A stretch of 64,000 bases of DNA from Ponticoccus litoralis (GTDB lineage: Bacteria; Pseudomonadota; Alphaproteobacteria; Rhodobacterales; Rhodobacteraceae): contig NZ_JBDNCH010000002.1 of the NCBI RefSeq assembly GCF_039769985.1, positions 3,348,001 through 3,412,000 on the forward strand, in the 5' to 3' direction. The position numbers were made by a program, and so were the translations under genes. This document shows positions 38,552 through 48,247 of this stretch, one piece after another (positions within the stretch are counted from its first letter, which is position 1; every line of letters begins with the position of its first letter). The notes under the pieces are model-generated. The model worked only from the letters and a program-made list of their open reading frames with translations, made no database searches and was not told where the DNA came from.

Positions 38552-39723
38552 CAGCGCCTGCGGAGGCCGGTGTGGCCCGCGGTCCTGACGGTGCGGGCGG
38601 CGGCGCGGGGTTCTCGCTGGCCGATCAGGTGTTCAACGCGGGTTCGGTCGGCGATCTGGCGCGGGAATATGCCGTTCTGCCCGGCTTCGATGCGGAGCGG
38701 TTCCGGGACGCGGCGCTGTCGGGTTTGGAGGGGCGCGGCTTCATGGAGCGGCTCGACTGGCTCGCCGACTGCATCGAGGCGCAGATGCCCGCGCGGTTCC
38801 CCGAGATGGCCGAGCGGCTGGAGGCGGCCATGGTGCCGCCTCTGGACCCGAGGCTGCGAGACGACGACTTTGGCCGCTTCATCCACGCGGTGCCGGGCAT
38901 CCTTGCGGTGCGCCACGGGCTGGAGGCGTACCGCGAGCGCGCGCTCGACCTGATCCATGCCGCGACGCAGCGGTTCTCGATGGAATACGCGATCCGGCCC
39001 TTCCTGAACCGCTGGCCCGACGAGACTCTGGCGCGGCTGGATCTCTGGGCCGGGGACGACAATTACCATGTCCGGCGGCTGGTGAGCGAGGGCACGCGCC
39101 CGCGCCTGCCATGGGCGAAGAACATCACGCTGGCGCCCGAGGTGCCGCTGCGCTTTCTCGATCGGCTGCACGCGGATCCGGCGCGCTTTGTCACGCGGTC
39201 GGTGGCGAACCACGTCAACGACCTGTCGCGGCTGATGCCGGATGTGGTGGTGGCGCGGCTGGCGCAGTGGCGCGACGCGGGCCGTCAGGCGCCGAAGGAG
39301 ATGGACTGGATCACCCGCCATGCCCTGCGCACGGCGGTCAAGCGCGGCGAGCGCGGCGCGCTGGATCTGCTGGGTTACCGCGCCGGTGCCGTGCGGGCGC
39401 GGCTGGTGGGCCTGCCCGCGCGGCTGCGCATCGGCGAGGCGCTGCCGGTGGCGGTGGAGATCGAGAGCGACCAGCGCCTGCCGGTCATGGTGGACTACCG
39501 CCTGCGCTTTGCCCGGCCCGGGGGCTCGGTCGAGAAGGTCTTCAAGCTGAAGACCGGGGTGGCCGAGCCGGGCAAGCCCTTGCGGCTGGAGAAGCGCCAC
39601 CGCCTGAAGGGCAACGCCACGACCTTCCGGCTGTATCCCGGAGAGCACGGGGTGATCGTGCAGGTCAACGGTCAGGACGTGGCCGAAGGGGTGTTCCGGC
39701 TGGAGGAGGCGGGCGCGGCGTGA
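38521..39723 (+). CDS. AlkD/HEAT-type DNA alkylation repair-like protein
   Basis: About 400 residues from the ATG at 38521, or 383 from the GTG at 38572; the latter is more likely, because the first ATG lies in a hairpin arm and homologous sequence starts at GAGFSLADQVFN. The mid-section SMEYAIRPFLNRWPDETLARL, WAGDDNYHVRRLVSEGTRPR and HADPARFVTRSVANHVNDLS is a run of HEAT-like helices typical of AlkD-type DNA glycosylases. The C-terminus is a beta-rich extra domain (VEIESDQRLPVMVDYRLRFA). Substrate and activity are not established from sequence. Confidence 0.7.
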   Translation: MEFSKSFQGLSAPAEAGVARGPDGAGGGAGFSLADQVFNAGSVGDLAREYAVLPGFDAERFRDAALSGLEGRGFMERLDWLADCIEAQMPARFPEMAERLEAAMVPPLDPRLRDDDFGRFIHAVPGILAVRHGLEAYRERALDLIHAATQRFSMEYAIRPFLNRWPDETLARLDLWAGDDNYHVRRLVSEGTRPRLPWAKNITLAPEVPLRFLDRLHADPARFVTRSVANHVNDLSRLMPDVVVARLAQWRDAGRQAPKEMDWITRHALRTAVKRGERGALDLLGYRAGAVRARLVGLPARLRIGEALPVAVEIESDQRLPVMVDYRLRFARPGGSVEKVFKLKTGVAEPGKPLRLEKRHRLKGNATTFRLYPGEHGVIVQVNGQDVAEGVFRLEEAGAA

Positions 39724-39912
39724 CAGCGGCGCCGGGGGGAGCTGTCCGTCAAGGGCTGCGGCGCCGGGAAGGGGCGGGCACAAGCCCCGCCCGCACCCGC
39801 ATCGGGCGCGTGCCCGAACCGGCCTGCATCCGCAGGGGGGCGTCCCCTTCCGCGGTCTGTGTCCGGTTGGTCCACGTCCGGCCCGCCCTTGCGCGGACAC
39901 CGCCGCAGGCCG

Positions 39913-40599
39913 TCAGGCCTGCTGCCAGCGGTGCTCCAGCGCTTCCAGTGCGGCGATGCGTTCCTGCGTCTTGGGGTGCGACATCAGCCAGGCAGGGACA
40001 ACCCCGGCGCGGCTTTGCGTCAGCGCCTCGAGCTTGGTGAAGAGGGTCTTCTGCGGCCCTGTCCCGATCCCGGCCTTGGTCAGCAGCGCGGCGGCATAGG
40101 CGTCGGCCTCGTATTCGTCCGAGCGTGACAGCCGCGCCGCCAGAAGCGTGGTCAGCATGTTGGCGATCCAGATGCCGATGCCGGGCAGGATGCGGCCCAG
40201 CACCATGGCCAGCGCCGCGCGCAGGGCGTTCTGGCCGGAAAAGTCGATCATCCGCCGCCGCGAATGCCCCAGCGCCACGTGACCCAGCTCATGGGCGATC
40301 ACGCTGGACAGCTCTTCGGCGCTGACCTCGCCGCTTTGATACTTGCGGTAGAACCCGCGGGTGATGAAGATCCGCCCGTCCGGCGCCGCCAGCCCGTTGA
40401 CCGGGTCAATTTCGTAGATGTGGACCTTGATCCGGGGCAGGTCCAGCGCCTCGGCCATGCGGTCGGTCAGCGTCTTGAGGCGCGCGTCGGCCAGTTCGGT
40501 CGACCGTTCGTCCAGCTCGCGCGAGGTCCGCCAGACCGAAAACCGATACATGGCGAGAGCGTAGAGGATGGCCAGCAGGATCGGGGTAAACTTCAGCAT
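39913..40599 (-). CDS. M48-family metallopeptidase
   Basis: A 228-residue membrane peptidase. One N-terminal hydrophobic helix (MLKFTPILLAILYALAMYRF) is followed by the zinc motif SVIAHELGHVALGHS (HExxH) and a second ligand region SRSDEYEADAYAAALL with the downstream Glu. This matches short M48 (HtpX/Oma1-like) enzymes used in membrane protein quality control. I chose the start at 40599 on homology; a longer frame continues to 40809 without a better start. Confidence 0.88.
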   Translation of the reverse strand: MLKFTPILLAILYALAMYRFSVWRTSRELDERSTELADARLKTLTDRMAEALDLPRIKVHIYEIDPVNGLAAPDGRIFITRGFYRKYQSGEVSAEELSSVIAHELGHVALGHSRRRMIDFSGQNALRAALAMVLGRILPGIGIWIANMLTTLLAARLSRSDEYEADAYAAALLTKAGIGTGPQKTLFTKLEALTQSRAGVVPAWLMSHPKTQERIAALEALEHRWQQA

Positions 40600-40929
40600 G
40601 TCGGGAATATGGGGCCGAAACGGTCGGCGGGGAAGGGAGAACGGTCGATTCGGCGCAGGCTTTCGAAGGGATTCCTGCGGGCAGGGAGGCCCCTTTTCCC
40701 AAACAGGTTGCTTTGGTTCGGCCCAAAGCAATCTTGAAGGGACAAGTCGCGCGTCGGCGGGCCGTGCAACGGCGATCCGCCACATCTGGAAGGCACATTG
40801 TCGCGGCAAACCCGCAAGCCCTCAGTCAGGCCGCGCCTTCATCGGTCAAATCGCCGGGCCCCGGGGCGGCCCGGCGATGCGCGGCGGCTTGCAGCCTTGT
40901 CCCGCGCCAGGTGTCCGATCACCCCAAGC
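40600..40929. other. Intergenic region between M48 peptidase and purL
   Basis: No supported gene. It holds the probable purL terminator hairpin at 40850-40878. An incomplete reading frame continuing from the M48 gene is present, but its codon pattern is unconvincing. Confidence 0.6.
40850..40878 (-). terminator. Hairpin after purL
   Basis: An 11-base stem ATCGCCGGGCC/GGCCCGGCGAT with a 7-base loop, about 50 bases past the purL stop. On the minus strand a TTTG follows it, a weak U tract. Likely a terminator or stable 3' end. Confidence 0.6.
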
Positions 40930-43090
40930 CTACCCGAAGGTCGCGCCGAAGCTCTCGCGGTAAAGCGCGGACAGCTCTGCCAGCGGTGCCTCGGAGCCGC
41001 CCATCTTCACCGCGTCGCCGGCGAAGCGGCCAACGGTCGTCAGCGCCACGCCGGCCTGACCGGCGGCAATCATCAGCGCCTCGGCGCTGTCGAAGTTGCA
41101 GGCGATCAGGTAGCGGCCCTGATCCTCTCCGAAAAGCTCCGGCGTGTCGCCGCTGGTCAGGGTCACGCCCACGCCCGAGGCCTCGGCCATCTCGAAGGCG
41201 GCCGGGGCCAGTCCGCCGTCCGAAAGATCGGTACAGGCGCGGATCAGGGCGCGGTTGGCGCGGATGAACTCTCCGGCGGCGCGTTCGGCGGCAAGGTCCA
41301 CGGCGGGGGCGTCGCCATCCTCGCGCCCGAAGACCTCGTACAGCAGTGCGGACTGGCCGAGGTGGGACCCGGCAGGCCCCAGCAGCAGGGCCACATGGCC
41401 GTCGCGCGCAAGGTCGATGATCGGCTCTTCGCCGGCCGCGATCAGGCCGACGGCGCCGATGGTCGGGGTGGGCAGGATCGCCGCGCCGTCGGTTTCGTTG
41501 TAGAGCGAGACGTTGCCCGAGACGATGGGCATGTCGAGCGCCGGGCAGGCCTGCCCGATGCCGTCCAGAGCGCCCACGAACTGGCCCATGATCTCGGGCT
41601 TCTCGGGGTTGCCGAAGTTGAGGTTGTCGGTGGTGGCCAGCGGCCCGGCGCCCACGGCGCAGAGGTTGCGGAAGGCCTCGGCCACCGCCTGCTTGCCGCC
41701 CTCAACCGGGTTGGCGCGCACGTAGCGCGGCGTCACGTCCGAGGTGAAGGCCAGCATCTTCTCGGTGCCATGCACGCGGATCAGACCCGCGCCGAAGCCC
41801 GGCGTGCGCACGGTGTCGGCCATGACCTCGGCTGTCGTACTGGTCGTAGACCCATTGTTTCGACGCGTAGTTGGGCGAGGCCAGCAGCGCCTTCAGCCCG
41901 TCGATGGGGTCGATGCCGGGCACGTCGGCCATCTCTGCCGCCGGTTCGGTCGGCTGCCACGGGCGGTCGTATTCCGGTGCGGAGGACGACAGGCGCGAGA
42001 GCGGCATGTCGGCCTTCACCTCGCCATTGTGCACGATCAGGAAACGGTCCTCGGCGATGGTTTCGCCGACGATGGCGAAGTCGAGGTCCCACTTGTCGAA
42101 GACGGCCTTGGCCTCGGCCTCTTTCGCCGGGTCGAGGACCATCAGCATGCGTTCCTGCGACTCGGACAGCATCATCTCGTAGGCGGTCATGTTGGCTTCG
42201 CGCTGCGGCACCCTTTCAAGGTCGAGGCGGATACCCAGCTGGCCCTTGTCGCCCATTTCCACCGCCGAGCAGGTCAGGCCTGCGGCGCCCATGTCCTGGA
42301 TCGAGATGACCGCGCCGGTCATCATCAGCTCGAGCGTGGCTTCCATCAGGCGCTTTTCGGTGAAGGGGTCGCCAACCTGCACGGTGGGGCGCTTTTCCTC
42401 GATGCTCTCGTCGAACTCGGCCGAGGCCATGGTGGCGCCGCCGACGCCGTCCTGGCCGGTCTTGGCGCCGAGGTAGACCACCGGGCGCCCGACGCCCGAG
42501 GCGGCGGAGTAGAAGATCTTGTCGGCATCCGCGAGACCGGCGGCGAAGGCGTTCACCAGGCAGTTGCCGTTGTAGGCGGGGTGAAAGCGGACCTCGCCGC
42601 CTACGGTGGGCACGCCGAAGGCATTGCCGTAGCCGCCGACACCCTCGACGACGCCATGCACCAGCTGGCGGGTCTTGGGGTGGTCCTTCTCGCCGAAGCT
42701 GAGCGCGTTCATCGCCGCGATGGGCCGGGCACCCATGGTGAAGACATCGCGCAGGATGCCGCCCACGCCGGTCGCCGCGCCCTGGTAGGGCTCGATGTAG
42801 GAGGGGTGGTTGTGGCTTTCCATCTTGAAGACCACGGCCTGCCCGTCGCCGATGTCGACCACGCCGGCATTCTCGCCGGGGCCGCAGATGACCTGCGGGC
42901 CGGTGGTCGGCAGCTTCTTCAGGTGGATCTTCGAGGACTTGTAGGAACAGTGCTCGTTCCACATCGCCGAGAAGATGCCCAGTTCGGTGAACGTGGGCTC
43001 CCGGTTCAGGATGCGGAGGATCTCGGCATATTCGTCCGGCTTGATGCCGTGTGCCTCGATCAGGTCTTCGGTGATGGCCGGTTCCTGCAT
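40930..43090 (-). CDS. purL: Phosphoribosylformylglycinamidine synthase subunit PurL (frameshifted as written)
   Basis: About 719 residues, the small-type PurL that works with PurS and PurQ to make FGAM. Conserved landmarks in order are MWNEHCSYKSSKIHLKKLPT, GPGENAGVVDIG, FKMESHNHPSYIEPYQGAAT, GGVGGIL-type (TGVGGILRDVFTMGARPIA), SIQDMGAAGLTCSAVEMG and DLSDGGLAPAAFEMA. The frame breaks at 41826-41831 (gene-strand AGCGAGGTC reads AGCCGAGGTC). Correction gives QYDSEVMADTVRTPGFGAGL. purS and purQ are not in the window. Confidence 0.96.
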
Positions 43091-43165
43091 GTCTTTTCCC
43101 CGCATCTGACGTCGCGGCGACGTGTAGGGCAAGGCGCGGCGGGGGGCAATGGGGCGCGCGCGGGG

Positions 43166-43222
43166 AAGGGGCTCTGCCCCCGCTGCTGCGCAGCCCCCCG
43201 GGATATTTCCGGACAGAAGAGG
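43166..43222 (+). repeat. Dispersed intergenic repeat, copy 7
   Basis: AAGGGGCTCTGCCCCCGCTG, a CTGCGCAG spacer, CCCCCCGGGATATTTCCGG and AGAAGAGG. A slightly diverged copy (GGATATTT for GAGGTATTT) upstream of purL, in the antisense direction to it. Confidence 0.75.
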
Positions 43223-43397
43223 CCGGAGGGCGCAGCGGAGCGGGGGAGGATGCCGAAAATTCAGGCAGGGGTGGCGGTGCGGGGGATTTTTCGCGCGGCA
43301 GGTCTTGACCCGGGGGCGCTGCTCGACGAGCGTTCCGCACCGTGGCGGGTGTCTTCTGGCCCATGTCCCTGAACCCGGGGCCATGGCGGCGCGGCGC

Positions 43398-43423
43398 AAA
43401 AAAAGGCCGAGCACAAAGCTCGG
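43398..43423 (-). terminator. Rho-independent terminator (minus strand)
   Basis: Read on the minus strand: CCGAGC stem, TTTGT loop, GCTCGG stem, CC and a run of seven T. This is the cleanest intrinsic terminator in the window. It would end transcription from the LysR gene about 170 bases past its stop, after passing antisense through the small ORF at 43450. Confidence 0.8.
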
Positions 43424-43449
43424 TACGAAGTCCAACAGGGAGGTTGAAA

Positions 43450-43587
43450 ATGACGCGCCGTGAGGCGTTTCATCTTCATCTGCCGAATATGTCATCGGGC
43501 TTGAGTCAATCAAGCCAAATCATGTCGCAGGTGCAGCAATCCGGCTATGCGTTGTGTGCAAGTCACACTGCGGTTGTGCTGAATTGA
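43450..43587 (+). CDS. Small hypothetical protein
   Basis: A 45-codon ORF: MTRREAFHLHLPNMSSGLSQ, then SSQIMSQVQQ and on to a TGA. It is preceded by a good ribosome site (AGGGAGGTTGAAA before the ATG) and has lower GC than its neighbours. No domain recognised. It faces the LysR gene, seven bases from its stop, and lies opposite the LysR 3' end, where an intrinsic terminator is encoded. Either a real small gene or a spurious frame within the LysR 3' region; the ribosome site tips it to real. Confidence 0.45.
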   Translation: MTRREAFHLHLPNMSSGLSQSSQIMSQVQQSGYALCASHTAVVLN

Positions 43588-43594
43588 CGCCGGG

Positions 43595-44500
43595 TCAGTC
43601 GTCACCCATGGCGCGCCGCTGGCGGCGGTGGGCGATGATTTCCTCTTGCACGAAGTCGCGGAAGGCCGAGACGCGCTTCGACTGGCGCAGTTCCTCGGGG
43701 TAGGCGAGGAAGACCGGAACCTCGTTCGATTCGATCTCTGGCAGGACGCGGACGACACTCGGGAAATCCTCGAGGATGTAGTCGGGCAGCACGCCGATGC
43801 CGAGATTCGAGATCACCGCCTGCAGCACGCCGAAGTAGTTGTTCACCGTCAGCTTGGCCGGCACGTCGTAGGACAACAATTGCTGGACCAGCTGCGCGCC
43901 CGCGGTCACCTGCGCCGAGGTCGGGCTTTGTGCGATCAGGCGATGGGTCGACAGATCCTCCAGCCGTTGCGGCTTGCCGTTGGCGGCGAGGTAGTCCGGC
44001 GAGGCGTAAAGGCGCATGCGGATGCTCATGAGCCGCTTGCGCACCAGGTCGGCCTGGCTGGGTTCCTTCATGCGGATGGCCACGTCGGCCTCGCGCATGG
44101 GCAGATCGAGCACGCGCTCCTCGAGCATCAGGTCGATGTTGAGGTCGGGGTATTTCTCATACAGCTTGGTCAGGCGCGGCGCCAGCCAGAGCGCGCCGAA
44201 GCCATAGGTCGTGGTGACCTTCAGTTCTCCGAAGACCTCTTCCTCGCTGTCGCGGATGCGCGCGGTCGCCGCGTCGATGCGCTTGTTCATCGACTGGGTG
44301 GCGTCGAACAGAAGCTCGCCCTGTTCGGTCAGGATCAGCCCGCGGGCATGCCGGTGAAACAGCGTCGTGTTCAGCGCCTCTTCCAGCGCGCGGATCTGCC
44401 GCGACACGGTAGGTGCGACAGATGCAGCGAGATCGCCGGCGTGCGTCAGGCTCCCCGCGTCCGCCACCGCGTGGAAAATTCTAAGCTTGTCCCAGTCCAT
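43595..44500 (-). CDS. LysR-family regulator (two compensating indels as written)
   Basis: A 301-residue LysR regulator starting MDWDKLRIFHAVADAGSLT, intact in frame but altered in the DNA-binding helix. Family sequence there reads AGDSLHLSQPTVSRQI, whereas the window reads AGDLAASVAPTVSRQI. A base insertion at 44428-44433 (GGCGACTCG to GGCGATCTCG, gene strand) and a base loss near 44412 (TCGCAGCCT to TCGCACCT) exactly explain the difference. The effector domain (LKVTTTYGFGALWLAPRL, GIGVLPDYILEDFPSVVR) is normal. Divergent from the indolepyruvate oxidoreductase gene, so it probably regulates it. Confidence 0.9.
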   Translation of the reverse strand: MDWDKLRIFHAVADAGSLTHAGDLAASVAPTVSRQIRALEEALNTTLFHRHARGLILTEQGELLFDATQSMNKRIDAATARIRDSEEEVFGELKVTTTYGFGALWLAPRLTKLYEKYPDLNIDLMLEERVLDLPMREADVAIRMKEPSQADLVRKRLMSIRMRLYASPDYLAANGKPQRLEDLSTHRLIAQSPTSAQVTAGAQLVQQLLSYDVPAKLTVNNYFGVLQAVISNLGIGVLPDYILEDFPSVVRVLPEIESNEVPVFLAYPEELRQSKRVSAFRDFVQEEIIAHRRQRRAMGDD

Positions 44501-44662
44501 GATACGAATGCTCCTCGCCACGCGCAGTATACGACAGAATCCTCAAGGGAAATGGCATCTTTGGGTAACTTAGCCGTATGTGATCGATTTTACTATGAAG
44601 GTCAGCAATTGTGACCTAGATTTGGGGCAGAACGCTGCTAGTTTCATCAAGGGGAGGCCAGG
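44501..44662. promoter_or_regulatory. Divergent promoter region, LysR / indolepyruvate oxidoreductase
   Basis: A 162-base, comparatively AT-rich gap between divergent genes, the usual site for a LysR-type operator and both promoters. A GTATAC palindrome lies in CGCAGTATACGACAG near 44530. AAGGGGAGG precedes the ATG at 44663. I cannot place the exact boxes. Confidence 0.5.
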
Positions 44663-47600
44663 ATGACCAAGCACGAGATTTCCCTCAGCGACCGATTCGA
44701 CCTGTCGAAGGACGATGTGCTGCTGAACGGCACGCAGGCGCTGGTGCGCCTGATGCTGATCCAGAAAGACCGCGACCGGGCGGCGGGGCTGAACACCGCC
44801 GGTTACGTGACCGGCTACCGGGGGTCGCCCGCGGGGGCGGTCGATCTTCAGATGAACAAGGCGGCGAAGCAGCTGCACGCCGCCGACGTGCTTTTCAAGG
44901 AAGGGCTGAACGAGGATCTCGCGGCCACGGCGCTTTGGGGCAGCCAGCAGGCGGAGCTGCGCGGCGAGGGGCGCTTCGACGGGGTCTTCGGGCTGTGGTA
45001 CGGCAAGGGGCCGGGGGTGGACCGGTCCGGCGACGTGATGCGGCACGCCAATATGGCCGGGACCTCGCCGCATGGCGGCGTGCTGATGGCCATGGGCGAC
45101 GACCACACCGGCGAGATCCTCGACCGTGCTGCACCAGTCGGAATGGGCGCTGGTGGATGCCTATATGCCGGTGGTCTCTCCGGCGGGCGTGCAGGAGGTG
45201 CTGGACTACGGAGTCTACGGCTTTGCCCTGTCGCGCTTTGCGGGGGTCTGGGTCGGGCTGAAGACCATGAAGGACACGGTCGAGGCGACGGCGGTTGTCG
45301 ACGGGCGTCCGGACCGCATGACGCTGGTCACGCCGCAGGATTTCGCCATGCCCGAGGGCGGGCTGAACATCCGGCTCGGCGACACGCCGCACGCGCAAGA
45401 GACGCGGATGATCGACTACAAGCGCTTCGCGGCAGAGGCGTTTTCCCGCGCCAACGGCATGGACAAGCGCGTCTGGGGCAAGCCCGGGGCCAAGATCGGC
45501 CTTGTCGCGGCGGGCAAGAACTGGCTCGACCTCGTGCACGCGCTGACCCTGCTGGGCATCGACGAGGCAGAGGCAGAGCGGCTGGGCATCACCACCTACA
45601 AGATCGGGCAGGTTTTTCCGCTGGATATGCAGGGCTTTCACGACTGGGCCGAGGATCTGGACCTGATCGTGATCGTCGAGGAAAAGCGCAAGCTGATCGA
45701 GGTGCAGGTCAAGGAGGCGATCTTCGACGACCGCCGGGGCCGCCGCGTCTATGGCTGGTACAAGGGCGGCGCCGGCAACATGCACCGCGAAGAGCTGTTC
45801 CCGACCCGGGGCGCGCTTGATCCCACGTGGATCGCGCAGAAGCTGGGCGAGATCCTCGTCGAAGAGGGGCGCGGCACCGACAGCGTGAAGGCCGGGCTTC
45901 AGGCGCTGGCCGAGGCGCGGACCGCGGACAATGCGCAGGACATCGCCGCGCGCACACCGTGGTTCTGCGCGGGCTGTCCGCACAATTCCTCGACCAAGGT
46001 GCCCGAGGGCAGCCGCGCCTATGCGGGCATCGGCTGTCACTACATGGTGCAGTGGATGGATCGCGAGACCACCGGCTTCACCCACATGGGGGCCGAGGGC
46101 GCGAACTGGATCGGCGAGGCGCCGTTTTCCAGCCGTGGCCATGTCTTCCAGAACCTCGGCGACGGGACGTACAACCATTCCGGCGTGATGGCGATCCGGG
46201 CGGCGCTCGCCGCGGGGGTCAATATCACCTACAAGATCCTCTTCAACGATGCGGTCGCCATGACCGGCGGCCAGAAGAACGAGGGCGGGCTGACGCCGCA
46301 GCGGATCGTGGCGGAACTGCGGGCCATGGGGCTGCGCGACGTCTTTGTCGTCTACGACGAGAAGGAAGAGGTCGACCTTGGCGCCTTCCCCGTCGGTGTC
46401 GAGAGCTTCGAGCGGGCCGAGATGCCGGCGGTGCAGGAACGCTGCACCGGGATCGTGGGTGTCAGCGCAATTGTCTATATCCAGACCTGCGCCGCCGAGA
46501 AGCGCCGCCGTCGCAAGCGCGGCCAGTTCCCGGACCCGGACAAGCGCGTCTTCATCAACACCGATGTCTGCGAGGGCTGCGGCGATTGCGGGGTGCAGTC
46601 GAACTGCGTGGCCATCGTGCCCGCCGAAACGGAACTGGGCCGCAAGCGGGCGGTGGACCAGTCCGCCTGCAACAAGGACTTCTCCTGCCTGAAGGGCTTC
46701 TGCCCCTCTTTCGTCACGCTGGAGGGCGCGCAGGTGAAGAAGGCGGCGACCACGGCGCTGGATCTGCCCGACATGCCCGCGCCCGCGCTGCCCGCCATCG
46801 ACAAGACCTGGAACGTCATCGTCACCGGCGTCGGCGGCACCGGGGTGGTGACCATCGGCGCGGTGCTGGCGCAGGCGGCGCAGATCGACGGCAAGGGCGC
46901 CGCGATGATGGAGATGGCGGGCCTCGCCCAGAAGGGCGGCGCGGTCCATATCCACCTGCGCCTTGCCGAGCGCCCGGCGGACATCAGCGCCGTGCGGGTC
47001 GCCACCGGAGAGGCCGATGCGCTGATCGGCGGCGACCTGGTGGTCTCGGCGGGGGCCAAGACGCTGGGGCTGACCGGCACCGGGCGCACCGGTGCGGTGG
47101 TCAACAGCCACGAGATCGTCACCGGAGAATTCACCCGCAACACCGAGTTCACGCTGCCCGCCGACCGCCTGCGGCTGGCGCTGGAGGCGCGGATGCAGGA
47201 CCGGCTGGCGCTCTTCGACGCCTCGGAGCTGGCCCGCGTGGTCATGGGGGATTCGATCTTCTCCAACATGATGATCCTCGGCGCCGCATGGCAGCAGGGG
47301 CTGGTGCCGCTGAGCCACGAGGCCATCGCGGCGGCGATCGAGCTGAACGGGGCGGCGGTCGAGAAGAACCTGCGCGCCTTCGAGGTCGTACCGCTGGGCC
47401 GTGCTGCACCCGCAGGAGGCCGCCCGGATCGGCCAGTCCGAGGTGGTCGAGCGCCCGAAGTCGCTGGACGAGAAGATCGCCTTCCGCGCCGATCACCTGA
47501 CGCGCTACCAAGGGCGCCGTCTGGCGAAACGGTATCGCAGGCTGGTGGAGGGCGTCACCGATCCGCGCCTGAAGGAGGCGGTGGCCAAGGGCTATCACAA

Positions 47601-48087
47601 GGTGCTTGCCTACAAGGACGAATACGAGGTCGCGCGCCTGCACCTTGCCACCCGCGACAGGGTCCGCGAGGCCTTCGACGGCGATCCGAAGATGACCTTC
47701 CACCTCGCGCCGCCGATCTTCTCGAAAGAGGGCTCGGACGGGCGCCCGGTGAAGAAGCACTACGGCGAGGGCATGCTGACCGCCTTCCGCATCCTTGCCC
47801 GGCTGAAGGGCCTGCGCGGCACGCCGCTGGATGTCTTCGGGCGCAGCGCAGAGCGCCGCATGGAACGCGCGCTGATCGCGCAGTACGAGGCCGACATGGC
47901 CGAGTGGCTGCCCAAGGCGGCGCCGGAGACCTTGGATGCTCTCGTTGCGCTGGCGGAGCTGCCCCTGCAGATTCGCGGTTTCGGCCCGGTCAAGGCGGCG
48001 AACGAGGCCCGGGCGTCGAAGCGGCGCGAAGAGCTTCTGGCGGTGTTGCGGCAGGGCGGCGCGCCGCTGGCGCAGGCAGCGGAGTAG
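44663..48087 (+). CDS. Indolepyruvate ferredoxin oxidoreductase, fused form (two frameshifts as written)
   Basis: About 1140 residues. The fused 2-oxoacid:ferredoxin oxidoreductase decarboxylates aryl pyruvates (phenylpyruvate, indolepyruvate) with TPP and CoA. The N-terminal pyrimidine-binding domain includes NTAGYVTGYRGSPAGAVD. Then come the TPP-binding core (WFCAGCPHNSSTKVPEG; GDGTYNHSGVMAIRAALAAG), a ferredoxin-like CxxCxxC segment (NTDVCEGCGDCGVQSNC), and a C-terminal gamma domain with TGVGGTGVVTIGAVL. Breaks lie at 45113-45119 (GAGTCC reads GAGATCC; corrected HTGESSTVLHQSEW) and 47387-47393 (CGTACG reads CGTACCG; corrected EVVRWAVLHPQEA). The divergent LysR regulator is the usual partner. 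Confidence 0.95.
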
Positions 48088-48092
48088 GCGGG

Positions 48093-48140
48093 AAGGCCCT
48101 TCGAAGGGCCTTTCGGGAAGCGGCTTCGAAGCCGCTTCCC
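48093..48140. repeat. Twin perfect palindromes
   Basis: AAGGCCCTTCGAAGGGCCTT (48093-48112, identical to 19512-19531) and the 26-base palindrome GGGAAGCGGC-TTCGAA-GCCGCTTCCC (48115-48140). They start six bases past the indolepyruvate oxidoreductase stop. Confidence 0.85.
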
Positions 48141-48247
48141 CCGACAAAACCCGGCGACATGAAACCTTTACGGTTCTGTTACACAGACTCGCCACAAGGT
48201 CCGGACGGCGCTAGACAGCCGGACTCAACCAGCAAGGGGCTTCACCG

